Source of the DNA: an uncultured bacterium
Lineage (GTDB): Bacteria > Myxococcota_A > UBA9042 > PHBI01
Direction of reading: 5' to 3'
DNA length: 40,041 nt
Assembly: GCA_938040325.1 (NCBI GenBank)
Contig: CALHXW010000170.1
Span: forward strand, 1 to 40,041
Shown here: piece by piece, positions 17,327 through 24,660 of the stretch
Numbering within the stretch: the first letter of the stretch is position 1
Layout: each line of letters opens with the position of its first letter
Made by a program: the position numbers and the translations under genes
Notes under the pieces: model-generated
The model's database searches: none
The model's input: only the letters and a program-made list of their open reading frames with translations
What the model was told of the DNA's origin: nothing

Positions 17327-17755
17327 TCAAACGAGGTCGGGGCCCTGATCGCGGCCGGTAACCGACGGCGAGCTTGTGGCCTCGAGCGTTGCCTGAGCGG
17401 CTTCGATCACATCGCTTGGGCCATTGAAACCCTGGAGGCGTTGGTGAACGTGCTGGTTGGAGTCGATGAAGAGCAACGTCGGGAAGCTCCGAACACCGAA
17501 CGACTCCAACACCACCAAGACGTCGAGCGGGTTGTCGGTGGCATCAAGCTTGACGTTGATGAACATGTCGTTGAGCAGCTCAGCAACCTCAGGCTCGCTG
17601 AACGTGTACTTGTCGAGCTGGTCACACGCGATGCAGGTCTGCGTCATGCAATCGAGCAGGAGCGGACGATTGGATGCTCGCGCTTCGACTAGCGCGGCGT
17701 CGAAGTCGCCGTCGAAGAACCTGAGGAGAGAACCTTCCGGTGAACGAGTCTGCAT
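17327..17755 (-). CDS. Small thioredoxin-fold protein with CIAC motif
   Basis: From ATG 17755 (AGGA about eight bases upstream) the product has 142 residues and no signal peptide, so it is probably cytoplasmic. The fold matches the lipoprotein at 14330-15580: PLLLDCMTQTCIAC (31-44, redox pair Cys41/Cys44), KLDATDNPLDVL (69-80) against DATGNPLDTL, and cis-Pro92 in SFPTLLF. A third Cys (36) precedes the pair. It should act as a thiol-disulfide oxidoreductase, or as a cytoplasmic partner of the exported system. It lies between the two paralogous repeat genes, all on one strand. A longer frame to 17929 adds 58 residues resembling shadow sequence and is rejected. Confidence 0.8.
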   Translation of the reverse strand: MQTRSPEGSLLRFFDGDFDAALVEARASNRPLLLDCMTQTCIACDQLDKYTFSEPEVAELLNDMFINVKLDATDNPLDVLVVLESFGVRSFPTLLFIDSNQHVHQRLQGFNGPSDVIEAAQATLEATSSPSVTGRDQGPDLV

Positions 17756-18260
17756 GGGCGTTCCTGTCGTAGGGTGATTCGGCGTCGCGCCGAGTTCGCA
17801 TCTTTTCTGTAACAGAGTTCGCCGAGATCCACTCGGCGCTGCGACAGCTCGTCCAACCGGATGGACACGGACGCTGTTGCTGACGAGCGTGAGCTCGCTC
17901 GTTGGATAGCCATCCGGCAGCTGACGCACTGGTCAACCCAAGTTGGCATTCCGCAGGTCAAGCGCCCAACGCCGAACGTCCCGGTTCACGCGAACCGAGA
18001 CGTTTGAGTAGCGAAAACTTTTCATGCCGACCCGCGACAACAGGAACACAGGTCTACGAGACCCGTCGCCGAGCGGTAGGCATCACGGAGGCGTCAGAGT
18101 CGCGTTCGCGACTGGGGTCTCTTCAAAACGGCCGAAGCCCGACTCCCTCTCGGGAGCCGGGCTTCAACGTTGGATCGACTCGGGCTTGTGCTCAGGTATC
18201 AGCGCAAAGCGAGTCCGACGGTCGGCAGCGTAGCATCGCTACGACCGCCGGCGCGAATCC
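17756..18260. other. Intergenic region with terminator, no supported gene
   Basis: These 505 bases hold the terminator of the downstream paralog gene (18126-18165) and the unassigned promoter region of the small thioredoxin gene. Open frames across it are rejected because of Arg/Ser-rich composition and no ribosome-binding site. Nothing else is recognised. Confidence 0.4.
18126..18165 (-). terminator. Terminator after repeat-protein paralog 2
   Basis: A 14-bp stem with one mismatch, GAAGCCCGACTCCC (18134-18147) against GGGAGCCGGGCTTC (18152-18165), closes a four-base loop. On the minus strand it is followed after five bases by TTTT (18129-18126). It lies about 95 bases past the stop codon of 18261-19340. 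Confidence 0.65.
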
Positions 18261-19340
18261 TTACTCCACACCCAGGGCACGGAGGGTCTGGCGATCGAGG
18301 TTACCGATCGGCAGGTTGTTCTCACGCTGGAAGCGCTTGAGAACGTTCATCGTGCCCTTGCCGAGGATACCGTCGACGGCGCCGACGCTGTAGCCCTTGG
18401 CATTGAGAGCCTGCTGGATGCGGCTGATCTTGTTACCGGTCAGCTCGCTCTTGCAAGCAACCTCACGCCACTCGCTGTAGCCGCCAGCCTGGACGAGAAC
18501 GCGCTTCGTGACCGTCTTGTAGACGGCGGGGATGACGCTCTTCTCGGTGCGGGGAGCCGCATCAACGACGGTACGCGTGATGTCACGGTACTCGGCGGGG
18601 ATGGTCTCAACGCGGGTCGTGGCCGGAGTCTTGACGACGCGACGGGTGATGTCCTTGTACTTCGCGGGGATCGGCACCTTCTTGGTGGTTGCCGGAGTCG
18701 CGAGAACCGTCTTGGTGATGGTTCCGTACTCGGCCGGGATCGCAACCTGCTGGGTGCTGGCGGCGGAGGCGAGGACGGTACGCGACACGTCGCGGTACTG
18801 AGCCGGGATGGTCTCGAGGCACATGATGATGCAGTCGTCGGGGTTCTCCGACAGGCATGCAACGTTGCGCTTCTTGACCCAACGGGTCGTGGCGTCGCTG
18901 ACCTTGATGCGGTCGGTGACCGTCTTGTACTGCGCGGGGGTTCCGACGAGCTTCGTCGACGCCTCACGCTTGACGACCTGCTGGGTCTCCGTCTTGTACG
19001 TGGCGGGAACAACCATCAGCTGCTCCGAAGCCTCCTCGACGAGGACGCGCTCGGTCACGGTGCCGTACTGAGCGGGGACCGCGATGAGACGCTGCGTCTC
19101 CGGCTTGACCATGACGCGCTCGGTCACGGTCTTGTAGGTGCCGGGGATGGTCCTGATCTGCTCTTTGGCCTCCGACACGAGGACTTTCTCCTCAACGGTG
19201 TCGTAGCGCTCGCCAATCATGCACTTGGCGTAGCACTTGCCAGGCTGAGCACCGGGGGGCATGTCGCCACCCTGGGCGAACGCAGTAGAGGCCATCGCGA
19301 ACGTGGCCACTGAGAGGGGAATCGTTTTCCACAGTTTCAT
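18261..19340 (-). CDS. Exported AKYKT-repeat protein with peptidoglycan-binding domain, paralog 2
   Basis: The product has 359 residues. Signal peptide about 1-22 (TAFA-QG). The plan equals paralog 1: GDMPPGAQPGKCYAKC (25-40), beta-type units of about 23 residues starting with A-x-Y-x-T/D, the central ACLSENPDDCIIMCLE insert (161-176), further units to about 280, the conserved GGYSEWREVAC, then the PG_binding_1 domain (about 300-357). It has exactly six cysteines (36, 40, 162, 170, 174, 296), all shared with paralog 1, which suggests three disulfides. Units differ more between paralogs than the flanking cysteine blocks and the C-terminal domain do. ATG 19340 has AGGAG-AAGCTC before it. Likely an abundant envelope protein; its function is unknown. 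Confidence 0.9.
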   Translation of the reverse strand: MKLWKTIPLSVATFAMASTAFAQGGDMPPGAQPGKCYAKCMIGERYDTVEEKVLVSEAKEQIRTIPGTYKTVTERVMVKPETQRLIAVPAQYGTVTERVLVEEASEQLMVVPATYKTETQQVVKREASTKLVGTPAQYKTVTDRIKVSDATTRWVKKRNVACLSENPDDCIIMCLETIPAQYRDVSRTVLASAASTQQVAIPAEYGTITKTVLATPATTKKVPIPAKYKDITRRVVKTPATTRVETIPAEYRDITRTVVDAAPRTEKSVIPAVYKTVTKRVLVQAGGYSEWREVACKSELTGNKISRIQQALNAKGYSVGAVDGILGKGTMNVLKRFQRENNLPIGNLDRQTLRALGVE

Positions 19341-19400
19341 GAGCTTCTCCTGAGTAGAATCGAGCGAACGTAGGGCTCGCGCCCATCACCCGGGAACGGT

Positions 19401-19429
19401 CGTTTGCTATGCGCAAGATCGTTTGTCAA
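19401..19429 (-). promoter_or_regulatory. Promoter of repeat-protein paralog 2
   Basis: TTGACA (19424-19429, minus strand) lies 89 bases before the start codon, against 90 in paralog 1. Fourteen bases on, TAGCAAACG matches GGCAAAGGT of paralog 1. The leader shares CGAGCCCT and the TCTACT-CAGGA stretch next to ATG. The equal layout suggests the genes were duplicated with their control region and remain co-regulated. Confidence 0.55.
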
Positions 19430-19687
19430 CGGACTAGTCGACGGGGTTGGTTCTTCCACCGGAGCTTCCCCTCGTCAAGCCCTCGTGGGGCGCATGCGTT
19501 ACAAAAGATTAGCGGAGAGCGGTCGGACCCGCACCAAACGAGCGCGAGGCGCAAGAAAACTGCCTCTTTTTCTTCGGCAAGGATTCAGAAGTCCGACGCT
19601 TCACTATTCAATTTCGGTCGACAGACGAACCCCGACAACGTCGATTTTTTACCTCATGACCGGGTGACAAACCGCGGTCGAGTGACG
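19430..19687. other. Intergenic region without a supported gene
   Basis: Between the promoter of paralog 2 and the small gene ending at 19688 there is no frame with both a ribosome-binding site and protein-like composition. The stretch around 19540-19660 is less GC-rich than the neighbourhood. No repeat or clear terminator was recognised. Confidence 0.35.
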
Positions 19688-19948
19688 TCAGGGTTTCCCG
19701 TTGCCCGTCTCATCGGCGGGTACAGCTTCGATCTCGGCGGTCCCCTCGGTGTCTGGCCGGGGCTCGGGCCGCGGACGCCGTTGGGCATCCCCCGCCGACG
19801 TCGGGTCGACCGGCTCGTGTGCCCAAGCCGGCGGCCCGCCCGAGCCGCCACGGCTGAAGGGTGGTCGCTTCGGTATCTTCGAGAGGTCTAGGTCGACGGC
19901 AGTGCGGCGTGCTGGCTGCTTATCTTGCTTGTCTTGATCACTCGACAT
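19688..19948 (-). CDS. Small hydrophilic, probably disordered protein
   Basis: The product has 86 residues, begins MSSDQDKQDKQ and is rich in Pro, Arg, Asp, Glu and Gly, with one possible short motif AVDLDLSKIPKRPPF (17-31). No hydrophobic segment is present. GGGAG lies seven bases before the ATG, and the upstream DNA is AT-rich (CATATGTTAAT), suiting a promoter. Such short acidic/basic proteins are usually lineage-specific; no function can be assigned. Overlapping frames on the other strand are less protein-like. Moderate confidence only. Confidence 0.5.
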   Translation of the reverse strand: MSSDQDKQDKQPARRTAVDLDLSKIPKRPPFSRGGSGGPPAWAHEPVDPTSAGDAQRRPRPEPRPDTEGTAEIEAVPADETGNGKP

Positions 19949-20049
19949 GGCGCTCTCCCGGTCGCGAGGTCCATCATTAACATATGTTCGATTTGGGACA
20001 CTCTAGCCGGAGCCGCTCACAGGCCCAAGGCCAAGTCCGTCGTTACCGG

Positions 20050-20814
20050 CTACGGGGTCGGCGCAGTCCAGCGAACGCTGACGGGCTTCACTGCGACAGG
20101 CAGTGGTGGGTGACGGAGGCGCCGGGCTAGCGGCTTGAGCTCGCCACTTGTGCGCGCGACCGTGAGCTGCATGCGGCCATCTTTGATCGGGTCGGCCAGC
20201 TTCGCAGTCGTGATCAGCGCGCCGTCCCGGATCACGGTGATCCGCTTGCCAACATACCTACCGGTGAACGCTGCCAGCGCTTCCTGCTGGCCCGCGTTGA
20301 TCGTCATCGTCAGCACACTGGAGTTACCACTCGCCTCAAGCTCGACCGCCGACAGGCCGTCGACCGTGAAGACGTCGGCTTTTCCGTCCTCGGTGTCCGC
20401 GGCCGCCACCGACAGCGTCAACACGCCCGGCTCGAGCAGCAGCGACCGCTCCGAGTGCCACTGGGCGGTGTCGCGAAGCCCAATGAACGTCAGCTCCAGC
20501 GAGCCGTCAGCTCTGGCCTCAACCTGCGCAGGGCAGGGCAGCTTAAACTCGGCCGCGCGGGCACGCAGAACGTCGCGAACGACGTCCGGACCGATCTCCG
20601 TGTCCCCCTTCGTCACGCCAAGCTCCATGGTCAGACCGCCTTGCGTGGCGAGCGTGCAGCGGTCGGCGTCCTTGCCGCATCCGCTCGCGACAAACAGGCC
20701 CACCATCACAAGTCCCGCCAGCCATCTCCGTGTGGATCGAGGCGGCGCCAGTGCTGAACGCGTGCCATCCGCAGCGGGATGCGTGTGGGAAGGACGGAGG
20801 CGACGTGTGCACAT
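20050..20814 (-). CDS. Lipoprotein resembling the SecD periplasmic P1 domain
   Basis: From ATG 20814 the product has 254 residues. Lipobox ASGC (Cys46) follows a long, positively charged N-region (1-30). The mature part resembles the periplasmic P1 region of SecD: a small ferredoxin-like segment with DVVRDVLRARAAEF (77-90), LELTFIGL (106-113), then the head domain (about 161-235) with SVLTMTINAGQQEALAAFTGRYVGKRITVIRDGALITTAKL, matching the SecDF_P1_head pattern of substrate-contacting strands. The SecD membrane channel is absent. It may be an orphan relative that binds exported chains, or a domain reused for another purpose. The start is uncertain (ATGs at 20832 and 20841). It is divergent from the pseudouridine synthase gene. 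Confidence 0.8.
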   Translation of the reverse strand: MCTRRLRPSHTHPAADGTRSALAPPRSTRRWLAGLVMVGLFVASGCGKDADRCTLATQGGLTMELGVTKGDTEIGPDVVRDVLRARAAEFKLPCPAQVEARADGSLELTFIGLRDTAQWHSERSLLLEPGVLTLSVAAADTEDGKADVFTVDGLSAVELEASGNSSVLTMTINAGQQEALAAFTGRYVGKRITVIRDGALITTAKLADPIKDGRMQLTVARTSGELKPLARRLRHPPLPVAVKPVSVRWTAPTP

Positions 20815-20929
20815 ATCTGTTGCTCTTTGCATGCTCCGCATTGGTCGCGTGCGCCGGGCCGATGTCAAGGCACTGAGGCCGAACGAGAGTTCGCTTCCTC
20901 CTACCGCCGCGACGCGGTAAGCGCCTGCC

Positions 20930-21619
20930 ATGAGCACGACCCACCGATCCGGCAACCATGGGGAGCCACAGCTTGTCGCCCGCGACGGTGACCTGTGGGC
21001 GTTCGCGAAGCCGTCGGGCATGCCCACTCACGTCACCGGCGATCCAGCCCGCCTGGACCTGATGCGATGGGCACAGCGAGAGCTCGGAGCCCCTGAGTCG
21101 CTTGCGCCGGTCCACCGTCTGGACGCGGGAACATCCGGCATCGTGCTCGCGTCGCCGAGCTCGGCACTTCGGGGCTCACTCGGTCGCGCTTTTGCAGACC
21201 GGACAGTCTCGAAGGTCTACCGCGCCCTCGTCTTCGGCGCGACGTCCTCCGACGGCCGGATCACCAAGCCTCTGAGCGACGATCGACGCCGTGCGCCCTT
21301 AGACGCCACCACCCGCTACAAGTGCCTCGCGTGGATTCGCCGCTACTCCTACCTGGAGCTCTATCCCGAGACCGGTCGCAAGCATCAGCTGCGACGGCAC
21401 CTCCAACACATCAAGCACCCGATCGTCGGCGACACACGCTACCGGCTACCGGCTCGGCCACGCCCGAAGAAAGCACCCAAGCGGCTATGGCTTCATGCCT
21501 GGAGCATCACGCTCCCCGACGCACGCACCTTCTACGCACCCCTCGCTCAAGAGCTCGTCGATCACCTCACGCAGATCGGTGGGACGGCGCACATTGATAG
21601 TGGTACCGTCGCGCCATGA
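20930..21619 (+). CDS. RluA-family RNA pseudouridine synthase
   Basis: The product has 229 residues. The catalytic motif HRLDAGTSG (62-70, Asp65) and the later TGRKHQLRRHL and HPIVGDTRY blocks are those of the RluA family, which converts uridine to pseudouridine in rRNA or tRNA. There is no N-terminal S4 RNA-binding domain, and the chain is short, like TruC or RluF-less single-domain members. The target base cannot be deduced. The stop overlaps the start of the next gene by four bases (ATGA), so the two are translationally coupled. No clear ribosome-binding site precedes ATG 20930. Confidence 0.93.
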   Translation: MSTTHRSGNHGEPQLVARDGDLWAFAKPSGMPTHVTGDPARLDLMRWAQRELGAPESLAPVHRLDAGTSGIVLASPSSALRGSLGRAFADRTVSKVYRALVFGATSSDGRITKPLSDDRRRAPLDATTRYKCLAWIRRYSYLELYPETGRKHQLRRHLQHIKHPIVGDTRYRLPARPRPKKAPKRLWLHAWSITLPDARTFYAPLAQELVDHLTQIGGTAHIDSGTVAP

Positions 21620-22671
21620 GCATCATGATCTACGGAGCTTACGGCTTCACCGGCAAGCTCGTTGCGGCCCTCGCCCGAGACCGAGGACTCACGCCAACAC
21701 TCGCCGGCCGTAGCGCCGACAAGACGCGCGCCATCGCCGAAGAGCTCGGCCTGGACCACACCGCCTTCTCGCTCGACGATCCCGACGTCGTAGCGAGCGC
21801 CCTGCGCGACGCGAACACCACCGTGGTGATCCACTGCGCCGGCCCCTTCAGCGCAACGGCCAAGCCAATGGTCGACGCGTGCCTCGCAACCGGCACCCAC
21901 TACCTCGATATCACCGGCGAAGTCGACATCTTCGAGGCGCTCTCCAAACGCCACGACGAGGCCGTTGCACGCGACGTCATGCTCCTGCCAGGCGCCGGAT
22001 TCGACGTGGTCCCCACCGATTGCTTGGCGGCACACCTCGCGACGCGGATCGCCAACCCAACCCACCTGACGTTGGCGTTCCGCTCTGTCGGCGGCCAGTC
22101 GTCACAAGGAACCACCAACACGCTGGTCGAGAGCCTGCCGAAAGGCGGCAAGGTCCGAAAGAACGGAAAGCTCGCCTTCGCCTACCCCGGCGGTCGAACC
22201 AAGAAGGTCGACTTTGGTCGTGGCCCCACGCTGACGATGGCGATTCCGTGGGGCGATCTCGTGACCGCCTATCACTCCACCGGCATCCCCAACATCGAAG
22301 TCTATACCGTCGTCCCCAAGAGCGCCGTCTGGGGCGCTCGGTTCAGCGGACTGATTCGCCCTCTGCTCGGACTTGGACCGGTGCAGCGCATGCTGAAGCG
22401 ACGGGTGAAGAAGCTGCCCGCCGGACCGGACTCCGAGCAGCGCCAGACCGCGTTCACCCTGCTGTGGGGCGAGGTCCGTAACGCTGAGGGCGCACGTGCC
22501 GAGACGCGCCTGCGCACCTGCGAAGGCTACACGCTGACAGCGACAGCAGCCCTCGACATCGCACAGCGCATCGTCGCTGGCGACGTCCGCACCGGCTTCC
22601 AGACGCCTTCGAGCGCGTACGGCGCAGACTTTGTGCTGTCACTGCCAGGCGTCGAACGGACCGATCTGTAG
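21616..22671 (+). CDS. Saccharopine-dehydrogenase-like NADP-dependent reductase
   Basis: The product has 351 residues. It opens with a Rossmann fold, IMIYGAYGFTGKL (3-15), with the Gly-x2-Gly-x2-Gly dinucleotide loop, then LAGRSADK, the usual Arg/Ser after the second strand for NADP, and HCAGPFSATAKPMVDACLATGTHYLDITGE, typical of the saccharopine-dehydrogenase-like family that includes the mycobacterial trans-acting enoyl reductase. The C-terminal half (about 180-351) is the substrate domain. The substrate is unknown; a lipid or polyketide enoyl reduction is possible from that family comparison. It is translationally coupled to the pseudouridine synthase by a four-base overlap, without an obvious functional link. 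Confidence 0.9.
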   Translation: MSIMIYGAYGFTGKLVAALARDRGLTPTLAGRSADKTRAIAEELGLDHTAFSLDDPDVVASALRDANTTVVIHCAGPFSATAKPMVDACLATGTHYLDITGEVDIFEALSKRHDEAVARDVMLLPGAGFDVVPTDCLAAHLATRIANPTHLTLAFRSVGGQSSQGTTNTLVESLPKGGKVRKNGKLAFAYPGGRTKKVDFGRGPTLTMAIPWGDLVTAYHSTGIPNIEVYTVVPKSAVWGARFSGLIRPLLGLGPVQRMLKRRVKKLPAGPDSEQRQTAFTLLWGEVRNAEGARAETRLRTCEGYTLTATAALDIAQRIVAGDVRTGFQTPSSAYGADFVLSLPGVERTDL

Positions 22672-22682
22672 CGACCGCGCGC

Positions 22683-23048
22683 TCAGACGGGTTTGTCGCG
22701 GCCGTAGGCAGGCTGGTAGATCTCCACGTTGATCCCACCAGGCATCTCCAGGTGGATCACGAGGCCGTAGCGCTGTTCGGTGATCTCATCGAGGAACTCC
22801 ACGCCCCGCTCACGCATCTCGCGGACCGTCGTCTCGATGTCATCGGTGCAGAAGCTCAGATAGTGTGTGCCACTGTCCGGACTGCCCGGAAAGTTGGTGG
22901 GATGCACCCCGAGATCTGCTTTCGGTAGATCGAAGATGAGCCAGCCGCCGCCAACGTCGTAGGCAGGCAGCTGCATCTTATCGCGCAGAAACTCCCGCAG
23001 CTCCGTCGCCTGTGACGAGTAGAACATCCCGTGCATGCCTGTGATCAT
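22683..23048 (-). CDS. VOC-family (glyoxalase/bleomycin-resistance fold) protein
   Basis: From ATG 23048 (AAGGA seven bases upstream) the product has 121 residues, one VOC domain. Visible are the start with GMFYSSQATELREFLRD, the beta strand GGWLIFDL, GTHYLSFCTDD (65-75 region), the helix IETTVREMRERGVEFLDEI and the final strand LEMPGGINVEIYQP, where His and Glu form the usual metal-binding pattern. It may be a lyase, dioxygenase or binding protein; the substrate cannot be read. It lies 43 bases downstream of the FliB-like gene and may share its transcript. An upstream frame to 23159 is rejected as shadow. Confidence 0.85.
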   Translation of the reverse strand: MITGMHGMFYSSQATELREFLRDKMQLPAYDVGGGWLIFDLPKADLGVHPTNFPGSPDSGTHYLSFCTDDIETTVREMRERGVEFLDEITEQRYGLVIHLEMPGGINVEIYQPAYGRDKPV

Positions 23049-23091
23049 GTGCGCGTCCTTAAACGAGTGGGTAACGGGCCAGCTGAGCCGA

Positions 23092-24462
23092 TCAGAATCG
23101 CACCAGATAGACCGCGCCGGCCAAGCTAAACATCTGTCGACCCGCCAGCAGCTTCTCAAGGTAGCGGATCAGCGCCCCGTGCTCGATGTGCCGTGCCACC
23201 TGGTAGAAGACCTTGACCGTCACCGCATCGAGCACCTCTTCGACGTGGGCCCGGCCTTCCTCGGGAGACGTCATCGTCTCCGCCCGGTCTAAGGCGGCCG
23301 TCAGCTCCGGGTGACTCAAGATCAAGAACTTCTGCGTCGCCTGTTGGGCGAGCAAGCGCATCACATAGGTCATCACATCGGGGGCGCCTGTCGGCTGAAT
23401 GTGCATCCAATAGTGAATGGTGTAGTTGATGAAGTGACGATCGATCCGATCACCGACGACGGCCCGCGCGCGGTCTCGGCGCGCCTGGTAAACCTCCCAC
23501 GCCTCCTTCGTCGTCAGCGCAACCTGTGGCGTCTCCGCCTGGGATGCAGCCTCCTCATGCGCGCGCTCGTCGTCACTCGCCGGCAAGATCTCGGCGAGCT
23601 TCGAGTACGACCGAATCACCTCGTCGGTCAGCTTCTTCCAGTTGCCACGGTTCATCCGCCCGGGTCGCGCGATCGCACGCGTGATCAACAGCGTCAGCGC
23701 GGCCGGCGTCTTGAGCGGCTCGAAGCGACGACAGATCTCCGCCCGTGCCGTGTCGTTTCGCAGCAGCGCCATCTCGCGCTCGACCGGCGCCGGATCGTAG
23801 TCGACCGTGTCCTTCTTGAGGACATCCGCCGTGCGCTTGGCAAACCACACCATGAGAAAGAGACGCTGCTCCAGCGTGTAGCGGTCGTCGCGCAGCAGCT
23901 CCACCATGAAGTCGCGCAGCCCCATCAGCAGCCGGAAGTAGGGCCGGATGTCGCGCGTGTCGATCGCGTCCTGGAGCCGGTAGCGCTCGATGTCGCCAAG
24001 ATCGAGCGGCACCACGTCAACCGCATCCTCGCTGGCGATCAGCAACCGCGAGAGCTGCGGACAGCTCGGTGTCGCCGTCAGCTCCAGGTGGTCCCCAACG
24101 CGCTTGAGCTTCCGGGGATAGATCGCGCAGACATCTGGCAACATCTCGTGACCGAAGCCCGAGTGGATCTCACAGAGCCGCTCAGCGCTCATCAGCGGAC
24201 ACGTGTCGTCTTCTTTCCGGTGCCGAAACTGGTAGCGCTCGGGCTGACGCCCCTTTCGAGGAATCACCTTGATCGCCGCACCTAGCTTCGTCGCGACGGG
24301 CTTGTTTGACAGTGCCGCCGCCGCCCGCAGCTTTTGATAGCCCGCCGGGTCGATATCGACTCGCCAGCCATAACAACAGTGGTCTTCGCAGTCGGGCCCG
24401 ATGCATCCAAACTCGGTCATGTACCGAAGTTGTGTGGGCTGTCCGGTCAGCTCGTCGCTCAT
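23092..24462 (-). CDS. FliB-like flagellin lysine-N-methylase family protein
   Basis: The product has 456 residues. It begins with LRYMTEFGCIGPDCEDHCCYGWRVDID, the diagnostic Cys-rich start of the FliB family (Cys20, 25, 29, 30); further cysteines at 88, 97, 112 and 134 fall in DTCPL, RLCEIH, DVCAIYPR and PSCPQ. FliB in Salmonella methylates flagellin lysines and has been reported to hold an iron-sulfur cluster. The rest is long and helical with a final region (about 380-456) rich in Tyr/Leu. No flagellar gene is in the window, so the substrate may be another protein. No ribosome-binding site is seen: the 28 bases up to the ATG form a perfect hairpin. Confidence 0.88.
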   Translation of the reverse strand: MSDELTGQPTQLRYMTEFGCIGPDCEDHCCYGWRVDIDPAGYQKLRAAAALSNKPVATKLGAAIKVIPRKGRQPERYQFRHRKEDDTCPLMSAERLCEIHSGFGHEMLPDVCAIYPRKLKRVGDHLELTATPSCPQLSRLLIASEDAVDVVPLDLGDIERYRLQDAIDTRDIRPYFRLLMGLRDFMVELLRDDRYTLEQRLFLMVWFAKRTADVLKKDTVDYDPAPVEREMALLRNDTARAEICRRFEPLKTPAALTLLITRAIARPGRMNRGNWKKLTDEVIRSYSKLAEILPASDDERAHEEAASQAETPQVALTTKEAWEVYQARRDRARAVVGDRIDRHFINYTIHYWMHIQPTGAPDVMTYVMRLLAQQATQKFLILSHPELTAALDRAETMTSPEEGRAHVEEVLDAVTVKVFYQVARHIEHGALIRYLEKLLAGRQMFSLAGAVYLVRF

Positions 24463-24489
24463 GGCGCGAGCCTATCACGGCTCGCGCCA
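24462..24489 (-). promoter_or_regulatory. Perfect 11-bp hairpin ending at the FliB-like start codon
   Basis: On the minus strand TGGCGCGAGCC - GTGATA - GGCTCGCGCCA is a perfect 11-bp inverted repeat; the last A is the first base of the FliB-like ATG. In the transcript it would lock the ribosome-binding region. It could be a translational switch, a protein-binding operator between divergent genes, or a sign of a different start codon. Confidence 0.6.
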
Positions 24490-24660
24490 CAACGCTGACG
24501 CCCCGAGGTAGAGAGCGCGAATCATGTTGGCTAGTCCGCCGGCGCGCAGTCTTCGGCATCCACGGTAACGGCACGAACACCCAAAAAAGTGACAAGCACG
24601 CCCGAACCAGTTCGAATCGGCGGCGGTGGAAACACATTCTGTGGAGACGAGGGGGACCAG

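Noticed and set aside
20747..20762. A TGGCACG...GC sequence on the minus strand resembling a sigma-54 site
   Set aside because: It lies inside the coding region of the SecD-like lipoprotein, has CAGC instead of TTGC, and no gene start follows at the right distance.
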